DNA from: Planctomycetaceae bacterium
Lineage (GTDB): Bacteria > Planctomycetota > UBA1135 > GCA-002686595
Direction of reading: 5' to 3'
DNA: 11,985 bases
Assembly (NCBI GenBank): GCA_013360535.1
Contig: JABWBL010000058.1
Location: forward strand, 1 to 11,985
Shown here: positions 5,375-11,985 of the stretch, piece after piece
How positions within the stretch are numbered: position 1 is the stretch's first letter
Layout: every line of letters starts with the position of its first letter
The notes under the pieces: generated by a model
What the model was told of the DNA's origin: nothing
Databases searched by the model: none
Seen by the model: only the letters and a program-made list of their open reading frames with translations
Program-made: the position numbers and the translations under genes

Positions 5375-7585
5375 ATGCAGCTCCGCCTCGTTGCGCTCGT
5401 CGGCGCGCTCGCCCTCGCGGGCTGCGCCGTGGTTCCCGCCCCGGACTCGTCGGCCCGCCTCACGCTCGACGACCTGATCATCCTGCCCGAGAAACTGAGG
5501 TTGGAATCGGCCTTCGCGTGCTGGAGTCCCGACAGCGCGAGCTTCCTGTGCCTGCGGCGCGATCCGGCCTCGGGCACGCGACGAATCCTGCGCATCGACG
5601 TGGCGAGCGGAGCCGAGACGCCGTTTGCCGACGCGCAGGCGCTCACGAAGGCCTTCGCCGCCGCGCCGGGCGTCAACCGGGAGTTGGCGGGGCACTTCGC
5701 GGCGCGCCGGCGCTTCGACTGGACAGCGCAGCGCGACGGCGTGCTGCTCAACGAGACCAGGGACCTGTTTTTCCTCGCGCTCGGCAGCGAACGGGCGGTG
5801 CGGCTCACCAACGATCCGCGCGAGGAAGTCGGCGAGTCGCTCGCTCCCGACGGCAAGCACGTCGCGTTCGTCGCGGACTGGAACTTGTGGGTCGCGCCGA
5901 CCGATGGAAGCTCGCCGCCGCGGGCGCTGACGACCGCGGGCAACGAAAACCTGCTGCACGGACGGCTCGACTGGGTGTATCAGGAGGAGGTCTACGGGCG
6001 CGGCAATTTCGGCGCGTTCTGGTGGGCCCCGGATTCGACGCGCATCGCGTACCTCGTGATCGACGAGAGCCGCGTGCCGACGTACGTCGTCACCGACCAC
6101 AGGCAGGTGCATCCGGTCAACGAGGCGTGGCGCTACCCGAAGGCGGGCGATCCCAACCCGGTCGCGACGCTGCACGTCGTCGACATCGCGAGCGGCAAGA
6201 GCACGCCGGTCGAGCTCGGGCCCTGGTCGAAGGACGAGCCGCTGGTGGTGCGCGTCGGCTGGACGCCGGACGCGACGCGTGTGCTGTTCCAGATCCAGAA
6301 TCGCGTGCAGACGTGGCTCGACCTCGTCGAGGCCGATCCGGCGACGGGCGCGACGAAGACGCTGCTGCGCGACTCGACGGCGGCGTGGATCGAGCCCAAC
6401 GACGGGCCGTGGTGGATCGAAGAGGGCCGGCGTTTCCTGTGGCTTTCGGAGCGCGACGGGTTCGCTCACCTGTACCTGTACTCGCGCGACGGCACGCTCG
6501 AGCGGCAAGTCACGCACGGGCCGTGGGAAGTCGATTCGTTCGTGCGTTTCGACGAAACGAGCGGTGAGGTGTGGTTCGTCGGCGATCGCGACGACGTGAA
6601 GGGCGCGCAGCTCTTCCGTTGCAAGCTCGATGGCAGCGAACCGGTGCGTGTGACACGCGAAAACGGCACGCACGTGGTGCAGATGGCGCCGGACGGGCGG
6701 CACTTTGTCGACACGTTCTCGTCGGCGAGCGAGTGGCCGCAGCTGCGCCTTTGCGCGGCGGATGGAAGCATCGTGCGCGAGCTCGAGCGCGTCGACGGCG
6801 CGCCCGCCGCCGCCAAGGGCGTGAAGCCCGTGGAGTTCACGAAGCTGCGGACACGCGATGGAATCGAGCTCGACGCCGCGCTCTTCCTGCCTCCGGGCTT
6901 CTCGAAGGGTCGCCGGTACCCGACGCTGCTCTCGATCTATTCCGGCCCGCACGCGCCGCGGGTGCTCGACCGGCCGCTGACGGCGGACGGGCTCTTCCAC
7001 ACGCTGCTCGCGCAAGAGGGGTACGTCGTGTGCGCCGTCGACAACCGTTCGGCGAGCGGGCGCGGGCTCGAAGCGACGAAGGGCATCTGGCACAGGCTCG
7101 GCGAGGGCGAGCTCGCGGACCTGGAGGACGCGGTCGATGCGCTCGTGGCGCGTGGCCTCACCGATCCGGAGCGGGTCGGGCTGTGGGGCTGGAGCTACGG
7201 CGGTTACCAGACGGCCTTCGCGCTCACCCACTCGAAGAAGTTCCGCTGCGGGATCGTCGGGGCGCCGGTGACGGACTGGCGGCTGTACGACTCGATCTAC
7301 ACCGAACGCTACATGGGCCTTCCGACCGAGAACGAGCTCGGCTACCTGCGCAGTTCGGTGCTGGAAGCCGCCGCGAACCTGTCGGGGCGTGCGCTCCTGA
7401 TCCACGGCGTCATCGACGAGAACGTGCACCTGCAGAACACGCTGCAGCTCGCCGAGCGCCTGCAAAGCGCGGGCAAGCCCTTCGACCTGATGCTCTACCC
7501 CGGCAACCGCCACGGCATCGTCGACCCCGTGCAGAACCGACACAAGTACCTGACGATGGCGGCCTTCCTCCGCGCTAACCTCTAA
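5375..7585 (+). CDS. DPP IV-like S9B peptidase, lipoprotein
   Basis: A 736-residue serine exopeptidase expected to remove Xaa-Pro (and Xaa-Ala) dipeptides from peptide N-termini. MQLRLVALVGALALAGC is a lipoprotein signal with lipidated C17, placing it outside the cytoplasm. Residues about 40-480 form the beta-propeller, including the double-Glu motif WVYQEEVYGRG (E204, E205) that binds the substrate amino end and defines the DPP IV branch over oligopeptidases. The catalytic alpha/beta hydrolase domain (about 485-736) has IYSGP (521-525, oxyanion Tyr522), the nucleophile elbow GWSYGG with S607, D681 in GVIDENVH and H713 in GNRHG. All catalytic residues are present and the length is normal for bacterial DPP IV. 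It heads a plus-strand cluster with a peptide importer and PepQ. The next gene begins 72 bp downstream with no terminator seen. Confidence 0.94.
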   Translation: MQLRLVALVGALALAGCAVVPAPDSSARLTLDDLIILPEKLRLESAFACWSPDSASFLCLRRDPASGTRRILRIDVASGAETPFADAQALTKAFAAAPGVNRELAGHFAARRRFDWTAQRDGVLLNETRDLFFLALGSERAVRLTNDPREEVGESLAPDGKHVAFVADWNLWVAPTDGSSPPRALTTAGNENLLHGRLDWVYQEEVYGRGNFGAFWWAPDSTRIAYLVIDESRVPTYVVTDHRQVHPVNEAWRYPKAGDPNPVATLHVVDIASGKSTPVELGPWSKDEPLVVRVGWTPDATRVLFQIQNRVQTWLDLVEADPATGATKTLLRDSTAAWIEPNDGPWWIEEGRRFLWLSERDGFAHLYLYSRDGTLERQVTHGPWEVDSFVRFDETSGEVWFVGDRDDVKGAQLFRCKLDGSEPVRVTRENGTHVVQMAPDGRHFVDTFSSASEWPQLRLCAADGSIVRELERVDGAPAAAKGVKPVEFTKLRTRDGIELDAALFLPPGFSKGRRYPTLLSIYSGPHAPRVLDRPLTADGLFHTLLAQEGYVVCAVDNRSASGRGLEATKGIWHRLGEGELADLEDAVDALVARGLTDPERVGLWGWSYGGYQTAFALTHSKKFRCGIVGAPVTDWRLYDSIYTERYMGLPTENELGYLRSSVLEAAANLSGRALLIHGVIDENVHLQNTLQLAERLQSAGKPFDLMLYPGNRHGIVDPVQNRHKYLTMAAFLRANL

Positions 7586-7657
7586 CGCCCTGACCCACCC
7601 CGACGGCGCGGGCCCCCAACCTCTCCCCGCCCGTCAAGACCGGAGACCCCAACTCCC

Positions 7658-9154
7658 ATGTCCCAACCCAACGACGTGACGACCGAACGGACGATCCTCG
7701 GTCACCCCTCGGGCCTGTTCGTGCTGTTCTTCGCCGAGCTGTGGGAGCGCTTCTGCTACTACGGCATGCGCGCGTTGCTCGCCTTCTACGTGGTGGCGCA
7801 GTTCAACAAGCCGCAGGCGGAAGCGTCGGTGAGCTACGGCGCGTTCACGGCGCTCGTGTACGCCCTCGGGGTCTTCGGCGGCTACATCGCGGACAAGGTG
7901 CTGGGCTATCGCCGCTCGATCCTGCTCGGGGGCGCGATCATGGCCATCGGCGAGTTCATGATCATGCTGCCGAGCGAGCAGATGTTCCTGTACGGCCTCG
8001 CGACGATCGTCGTCGGCAACGGCCTGTTCAAGCCGAACATCTCGACGCTCGTCGGGCGCCTGTACAAGCAAGGCGACCCGCGGCGCGACAGCGGCTTCAC
8101 GATCTTCTACATGGGCATCAACCTCGGTGCCTTCCTCGCGCCGATCTTCTGCGCCCGCATCTCGCGCTGGATGGCGGCCGACCCGGCCGTTCCGGAATAC
8201 CGCTGGGGCTTCATGCTCGCCGGCATCGGCATGCTGCTCGGCCTCGTGGTGTTCGGCCTCGGCTCGAAGTCGCTGCAAGGCAAGGGCGAGCCCCCGCCGG
8301 AGCGCAAGGGCCTCGGTTCGGTGCTCGGCGTCGCGCTCGGCTGCGTGATCTGCGTGCCCCCGATCTACTGGCTGCTCAGCCAGAAGCAGCTCGTCGGCTA
8401 CGTGCTGCTCGCGCTCGGCGCCGTGATCATGGGCTACCTGTTCTTCTTCGCGCTCAAGAGCGAAACGGTGACCCGCCAGCGGATGTTCGCGCTGCTGCTG
8501 CTGCTCCTGTGCAACGTGGTCTTCTGGGCCAGCTTCGAGCAGGCCGGCAACAGCCTCAACTTCTTCGCCCAGAACCACATCGAGCACCTCTCGATCGGCA
8601 CGTGGACCATGGTGCCCGAGGACTTCCAGTCCGTGAACGCCATCGGCATCGTGCTGCTCGGCCCGGTGTTCGCGTGGCTGTGGGTCAAGCTCGCGTCGGC
8701 GAACGCCAACCCCTCCATTCCCGCCAAGTTCGGCCTCGGACTCGTGCAGGTGGGCCTGGGCTTCGGGCTGCTCCTGTGGGGCATCGGGACGGCGAACGAA
8801 ACGGGCCAGATTCCCTGGTCGTGGCTCATGGGCCTGTACCTGATCCACACCATGGGCGAGCTGTGCATCTCGCCGGTCGGTCTGTCGATGGTGACCAAGC
8901 TCGCACCCCAGCACATGGTCGGCATGGTCATGGGCGCGTGGTTCGTGTCGATCGCCAACGCCAACTACGCCGCCGGCCTGTTCTCGCAGATCGCGGGCGC
9001 CGCCGCGGAAGGGACCGAGCAACTCACCGGAAGTGCCGCGCTCGGCGGCTACGTCGCCGCGTTCACGCCGATCGTGTGGATGTCGATCGCGGTCGGCGGG
9101 ATCCTGCTGATCGCCTCGCGCCTGATCAACAAGCTGATGCACGGCGTGACCTGA
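7658..9154 (+). CDS. POT/PTR2 family proton-coupled di/tripeptide transporter
   Basis: A 498-residue inner-membrane symporter of the major facilitator superfamily that imports di- and tripeptides with protons. The family signatures are intact: ELWERFCYYG (27-36) is the ExxER proton-coupling motif of the first helix, GGYIADKVLGYRRSI (74-88) and FTIFYMGINLGAF (147-159) are the two PTR2 signatures, K125 lies in GLFKPNIS, FEQAGNSLN (293-301) is the helix 7 motif, and E401 in MGELCISPVGLS is the residue that binds the peptide amino group in studied homologues. About 12-14 membrane segments are expected. The ATG at 7658 is supported by the family N-terminus (TILGHPSGLFVLFFAELWER); only a weak GGAG lies 12 nt before it in a C-rich gap. 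It sits between DPP IV and PepQ genes, which matches import of Xaa-Pro dipeptides. Confidence 0.95.
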   Translation: MSQPNDVTTERTILGHPSGLFVLFFAELWERFCYYGMRALLAFYVVAQFNKPQAEASVSYGAFTALVYALGVFGGYIADKVLGYRRSILLGGAIMAIGEFMIMLPSEQMFLYGLATIVVGNGLFKPNISTLVGRLYKQGDPRRDSGFTIFYMGINLGAFLAPIFCARISRWMAADPAVPEYRWGFMLAGIGMLLGLVVFGLGSKSLQGKGEPPPERKGLGSVLGVALGCVICVPPIYWLLSQKQLVGYVLLALGAVIMGYLFFFALKSETVTRQRMFALLLLLLCNVVFWASFEQAGNSLNFFAQNHIEHLSIGTWTMVPEDFQSVNAIGIVLLGPVFAWLWVKLASANANPSIPAKFGLGLVQVGLGFGLLLWGIGTANETGQIPWSWLMGLYLIHTMGELCISPVGLSMVTKLAPQHMVGMVMGAWFVSIANANYAAGLFSQIAGAAAEGTEQLTGSAALGGYVAAFTPIVWMSIAVGGILLIASRLINKLMHGVT

Positions 9155-9157
9155 GCC

Positions 9158-10474
9158 ATGGCGGGACAAGGACGATCGTTGTACGCCGAGCACATCGCGG
9201 CTCGGCAACGGACGACGGAGGCGGCGCTGGCGGAGTGCGGGTACGACGCGCTCGTGCTCTCCAGCGGCGCGCCGTTCACGTACTTCGCCGACGACCAGGA
9301 GCCGCCGTTCCACGAGAACGGGCACTTCGCGCACTGGGTTCCGCTGCGCGGTCCGCACCACGTGCTCGTGCTGCGGCCGGGCGCGAAGCCGCGGCTCGTG
9401 CGCGTGGCGCCGGAGGACTACTGGTACGAGCAGGCGCCGCTGGGCAGTCCGTTCTGGGCCGACGACTTCGACCTGCAGGAGGTCGGCACGATCGAGGCGG
9501 CGTGGAAGCTCGGCCTCGACGGAAAGCGCGTCGCCTACATCGGCGACGAGACGGCGCGCGCGCTGGCGGCGGGCATCGCGGGCGAGCACCACAACCCGGC
9601 CGCGCTCGTCGCGCGCTTGGACTGGGAGCGCGCCTACAAGTCCGAGTACGAAGTCGCGTGCATGGACGAGGCGGAGACGATCGCCGCCTGGGGCCACCGC
9701 GCGGCGCTCTCGGCCTTCGATCACGGCGCGAGCGAGCTCGAGATCCACCACGCCTACCTCGCGGCCGTGCGTTGCACGGAAGCGGAGCTGCCGTACCCGA
9801 CGATCATCGGGCACGACGAGAAGGGCGCGATCCTGCACTACACGGGCAAGCGCGCGCAGCGCAACGGGCGCGTGCTGCTGATCGACGCGGGCGCGCGACA
9901 CCTGGGCTACTGCTCCGACATCACGCGCACGTGGACGCGCAAGGAGTGCGATTCGCGCTTCCGCGCGCTCGTGAAGGGCATGGACGAGCTGCAGCTCAAG
10001 CTGTGCGAACGCGTGGTCCCGGGTCTCCCCTATCCCGACCTGCACGCCGCCGCTCACGTGATGATCGGCAACCTGCTGCACGAAGTCGGCGTCCTCAAGA
10101 TCGCTGGCGACGAGGCCTTCGACGCGGGCCTCACCAGTCCCTTCTTCCCGCACGGCCTCGGCCACTTCCTCGGAATTCAGGTGCACGACGTCGGTGGCCG
10201 TCAGAAGGACCCGTCGGGCGGCCTCCTGCCTCCGCCGCCAAAGTCGCCCTACCTGCGGACGACGCGCAAGATCGAGGAGCATCAGGTCTTCACGATCGAA
10301 CCCGGCTGCTACTTCATCGAGATGCTGCTGCGCCCGCACCGCAACGGCGGCAAGGCCGATTGCTTCGACTGGAAGCTCATCGACGAGCTCTCCGAGTTCG
10401 GCGGCGTGCGCATCGAGGACAACGTGCTCGTCACCGCGTCCGGCCATCGGAACCTGACGCGCCCGCACATCTAG
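9158..10474 (+). CDS. pepQ: Xaa-Pro dipeptidase (prolidase), M24 family
   Basis: A 438-residue cytoplasmic dimetal peptidase that splits Xaa-Pro dipeptides. It follows E. coli PepQ (443 residues) along its whole length as I recall that sequence, including the N-terminal SLYAEHIAARQRTTEAAL, the VPYS/LPYP region and the ending GGVRIEDNV. The five metal ligands are in place: D243 (LIDAG), D254 (SDITRTW), H336 (PHGLGHFLG), E381 (TIEPG) and E420 (RIEDN). VHDVGG (342-347) and PYLRTTR (364-370) are also typical prolidase motifs. The start codon lies 3 nt after the stop of the transporter gene, so translation is probably coupled; no separate Shine-Dalgarno is visible. No signal peptide is present, as expected for an enzyme acting on imported dipeptides. 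OpaA-like activity on organophosphates occurs in some relatives and cannot be judged here. Confidence 0.95.
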   Translation: MAGQGRSLYAEHIAARQRTTEAALAECGYDALVLSSGAPFTYFADDQEPPFHENGHFAHWVPLRGPHHVLVLRPGAKPRLVRVAPEDYWYEQAPLGSPFWADDFDLQEVGTIEAAWKLGLDGKRVAYIGDETARALAAGIAGEHHNPAALVARLDWERAYKSEYEVACMDEAETIAAWGHRAALSAFDHGASELEIHHAYLAAVRCTEAELPYPTIIGHDEKGAILHYTGKRAQRNGRVLLIDAGARHLGYCSDITRTWTRKECDSRFRALVKGMDELQLKLCERVVPGLPYPDLHAAAHVMIGNLLHEVGVLKIAGDEAFDAGLTSPFFPHGLGHFLGIQVHDVGGRQKDPSGGLLPPPPKSPYLRTTRKIEEHQVFTIEPGCYFIEMLLRPHRNGGKADCFDWKLIDELSEFGGVRIEDNVLVTASGHRNLTRPHI

Positions 10475-10480
10475 CGAGGA

Positions 10481-10496
10481 CCGGGGAGCGCCCCGG
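10481..10496. terminator. GC-rich hairpin between convergent pepQ and carrier genes
   Basis: CCGGGG (10481-10486), a 4-nt loop AGCG and CCCCGG (10491-10496) form a compact stem 6 nt after the pepQ stop and 12 nt before the stop of the convergent gene. Flanking AGCG and CGCT could extend it across a bulge. There is no T tract, so termination efficiency is uncertain, but its position suggests a shared bidirectional stop. Confidence 0.55.
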
Positions 10497-10508
10497 CGCT
10501 CCGCCGTG

Positions 10509-11840
10509 TCAGCCCTCCCCGCGGCGCGCTCCGGCTTCCCTGGAGGCTCCGACGAGCCGCTTCTGCGCGCGTGCGAGCAGCGAACCGAAAGTGCCCCACG
10601 CGACGGCGAGGCCGAGGCCGAAGAACGCAATGGAGGCCATCGAGCCCGCGCCCTGCAGGAAGGCGCTGGCGAGGTCGCCGCCGCGGAAGGCGAAAGTGTC
10701 GGTGAAGCTCTTGGCCTTGTACTTCTCGGCGCGCGCCGTCGGGACGAAGAGCGCCTCGCGCGCGGGGCGCATCGCGGAGTGGCTCAGCCCGCGCCAGGCG
10801 ATCAGCGTCACGGTGACGACCGTCAGCGCTCCGATCCCCAGTTCCTCGTGCCACAGCATTCCCGCGCAACCGCCGAGCGCGACGATCGGCAGCACGAGCA
10901 GCGCTCCGCCGACGCCCAGCCAGCGCATCAGGTGGCCCGTGACGAAGAGCTGCACGAGCAGCGTCAGCGTCTGGGCCCAGCGCTCGGTCTCGGCGAAATA
11001 CTCGGTCCTCAACGCCTTCTCGGTGATCTCGTGCTCGACCACGAAGTTCTGCTGGAGCGTGAAGATCGTCTGCAACACGCCGTGCAGGAACGTGAACACG
11101 GCGATGCCTTGCAGGTACGGGCGCTGCGCGACGAGCGTGAGGCCCTCGATCAGGCTGCCGCCGAGCCTCGCATCCGCGACCTGCGCCTTGTCGGGCGCGC
11201 GCGAGGTCTCGCGCCCGAGCGCGCCCGCGAGCTGCAGGCCGAGTTCGAGGAACAACGCCGCGACGACGGCCAGCGAGAGCGACAGCACGCGGTTCTCGTC
11301 CTCGGCCTTGAAGGACTCCGAGAGCACGTCGATCACGGTCGTGCCGGCGATGGCGCCGAGCGTCCCTCCGACCGCGACGAGGCCGAACAGGCGCCGCGAC
11401 TGCCCGGAGTCGAACACGTCGGCGAGCAGCGCCCAGAAGATCGAGACGATGAAGACGTTCGAGACCGCGTGCAGCACGTAAAAGGCGCGCGCGAAGAAGA
11501 CGCCGAGCTCGCCCTCGAAGGTCGCCACGGCCGGCAGCAACGCGACCCACAGGAGCGCGATCCCGCGGTAAGCCCAGGCCATGAAGCGCCGGCGCGGCAT
11601 CACCGACGAGACGTGCGCGAAGGCGAGGCTCGCGACCACGGTGCCGACCAGCGTCAGGCTCCACAGGTACTTGAGGTTGCGCGCGCCGCCTTGCAGGCCC
11701 ATCACGTCGCGCAGCGGCCGCAGCAGGAAGATCGCGAACAGGAGGCAGAAGAACGCGGCGACGGCGAGCCCGACCGCGCGGCGTTCCGCGCGCTGGACCG
11801 AGAACAGCGAACGAAGGACGCCGCCTTCCTCGCCGCTCAC
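10509..11840 (-). CDS. ATP/ADP antiporter-like membrane carrier (MFS-type)
   Basis: A 443-residue polytopic membrane protein with about 10-12 hydrophobic segments. It carries the pattern of the bacterial nucleotide-translocase-like carriers often annotated as NTP/NDP exchange or AAA (ATP:ADP antiporter) family: RPLRDVMG (41-48) after the first helix, MPRRRFMAWAYR (81-92), SIFWALLADVFDSGQSRRLFG (pattern around 133-153) and VGGTLGAIAGT (157-167), and later RPAREALFVPT. In free-living bacteria such proteins are not shown to exchange ATP, so the substrate is unknown and nucleotide transport is only a family label. The start is a GTG at 11840, overlapping the folP stop in the sequence GTGA, which indicates translational coupling. 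The C-terminal tail is Arg-rich and cytoplasmic-looking. The gene converges on pepQ. Confidence 0.82.
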   Translation of the reverse strand: MSGEEGGVLRSLFSVQRAERRAVGLAVAAFFCLLFAIFLLRPLRDVMGLQGGARNLKYLWSLTLVGTVVASLAFAHVSSVMPRRRFMAWAYRGIALLWVALLPAVATFEGELGVFFARAFYVLHAVSNVFIVSIFWALLADVFDSGQSRRLFGLVAVGGTLGAIAGTTVIDVLSESFKAEDENRVLSLSLAVVAALFLELGLQLAGALGRETSRAPDKAQVADARLGGSLIEGLTLVAQRPYLQGIAVFTFLHGVLQTIFTLQQNFVVEHEITEKALRTEYFAETERWAQTLTLLVQLFVTGHLMRWLGVGGALLVLPIVALGGCAGMLWHEELGIGALTVVTVTLIAWRGLSHSAMRPAREALFVPTARAEKYKAKSFTDTFAFRGGDLASAFLQGAGSMASIAFFGLGLAVAWGTFGSLLARAQKRLVGASREAGARRGEG

Positions 11841-11985
11841 CCTTCACCTCGGATCGAAGCCCGCGTGCGCAGCGCATCGGAGAGCGCGCGCACGTCGTGG
11901 GTGCGGATCCACTCGACGCCCTGCTCGGCGCACCACAGCTCCGCCGAGAGCGTCGCGGCGCCCCGCTCCGCCACCTCGCGGCCGA
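11837..11985 (-). CDS. folP: Dihydropteroate synthase, C-terminal end (partial)
   Basis: The last 48 codons and the stop of a gene entering from the right edge. The protein end includes ERGAATLSAELWCAEQGVEW followed by IRTHDVRALSDALRT, matching the final strand and helix of dihydropteroate synthase, where the Arg and His of the R-x-H-D motif bind the pterin diphosphate. The enzyme joins p-aminobenzoate to dihydropterin pyrophosphate in folate synthesis. The stop TGA overlaps the GTG start of the next gene by 4 bp (GTGA). Because only the last part is visible, completeness and the N-terminal motifs cannot be judged. Confidence 0.85.
   Translation of the reverse strand, partial: GREVAERGAATLSAELWCAEQGVEWIRTHDVRALSDALRTRASIRGEG

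Noticed and set aside
5360..7543. A 727-codon antisense frame opposite the DPP IV gene
   Set aside because: Arg/Val/Glu-rich with no motifs, while the sense frame has a full catalytic triad and lipobox.
7586..7657. Possible independent promoter or terminator in the C-rich gap between DPP IV and transporter genes
   Set aside because: No convincing hairpin with a T tract and no TANNNT box near the transporter start; read-through from the DPP IV gene is the simpler reading.
7634..10630. A 998-codon antisense frame opposite the transporter and pepQ
   Set aside because: Low-complexity Arg/Ala/Glu/His sequence without family motifs, opposite two well-recognised genes; GC-driven shadow.
7741..11481. 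A 1246-codon open frame on the plus strand crossing the transporter, pepQ and the antisense of the carrier gene
   Set aside because: It is out of frame with clear genes, extremely Arg-rich with no domain signal, and is a typical product of high GC where stop codons are rare.
1..11985. CRISPR array, tRNA, rRNA, insertion sequence, attachment site or defence system
   Set aside because: I found no regular direct repeats with spacers, no cloverleaf-like segment, no transposase or integrase motif and no terminal inverted repeats; the gene set is housekeeping and peptide metabolism.

Overview
The window is very GC-rich (about two thirds G+C or more by eye) and densely coded, with no mobile element, CRISPR array, tRNA or rRNA that I can see. 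Two lipoprotein signal peptides and several exported hydrolases point to a Gram-negative (diderm) bacterium. The mix of an HU protein with an Ala/Lys/Pro-rich tail, an M64 metallopeptidase lipoprotein, a DPP IV-type lipoprotein and a bacterial ATP/ADP-antiporter-like carrier would suit Planctomycetota or a similar environmental phylum. That placement is an inference and is not proven here.

Layout. At the left edge lies the N-terminal part of a glyoxalase/VOC-fold gene (minus strand, running off the window), divergent from a small membrane protein gene (365-772, plus). This converges on an HU-family DNA-binding protein gene (935-1285, minus), with two hairpins in between. Next on the minus strand come a secreted fusion of a degenerate alpha/beta hydrolase and an NTF2/SnoaL domain (1478-2560), class I fructose-1,6-bisphosphatase (2599-3615), a 257-bp strikingly purine-rich (on the sense strand) leader, and an M64 peptidase lipoprotein (3873-5318).

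From a 56-bp divergent promoter region the plus strand then carries a three-gene peptide-use cluster: a DPP IV-like lipoprotein (5375-7585), a POT/PTR2 proton-coupled di/tripeptide importer (7658-9154) and Xaa-Pro dipeptidase PepQ (9158-10474). Read together they form a path: DPP IV releases Xaa-Pro dipeptides outside the cytoplasm, POT brings dipeptides in, and PepQ splits them. The divergent M64 endopeptidase could supply the longer peptides. At the right end, convergent with pepQ across a GC-rich hairpin, are an ATP/ADP antiporter-like carrier (10509-11840, GTG start) and, overlapping it by 4 bp, the 3' end of folP (dihydropteroate synthase) entering from the right edge.

Regulatory reading. 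Four genes with their own upstream space have a TANNNT hexamer only 6-10 nt before the chosen ATG and no Shine-Dalgarno, suggesting leaderless or nearly leaderless transcripts. The HU gene instead has a clear AGGAGA site. I see nothing that amounts to a new defence or mobile system. The points most worth checking are the Xaa-Pro dipeptide cluster, the pseudo-hydrolase/NTF2 fusion, the G-quadruplex-prone fbp leader and the leaderless start pattern.
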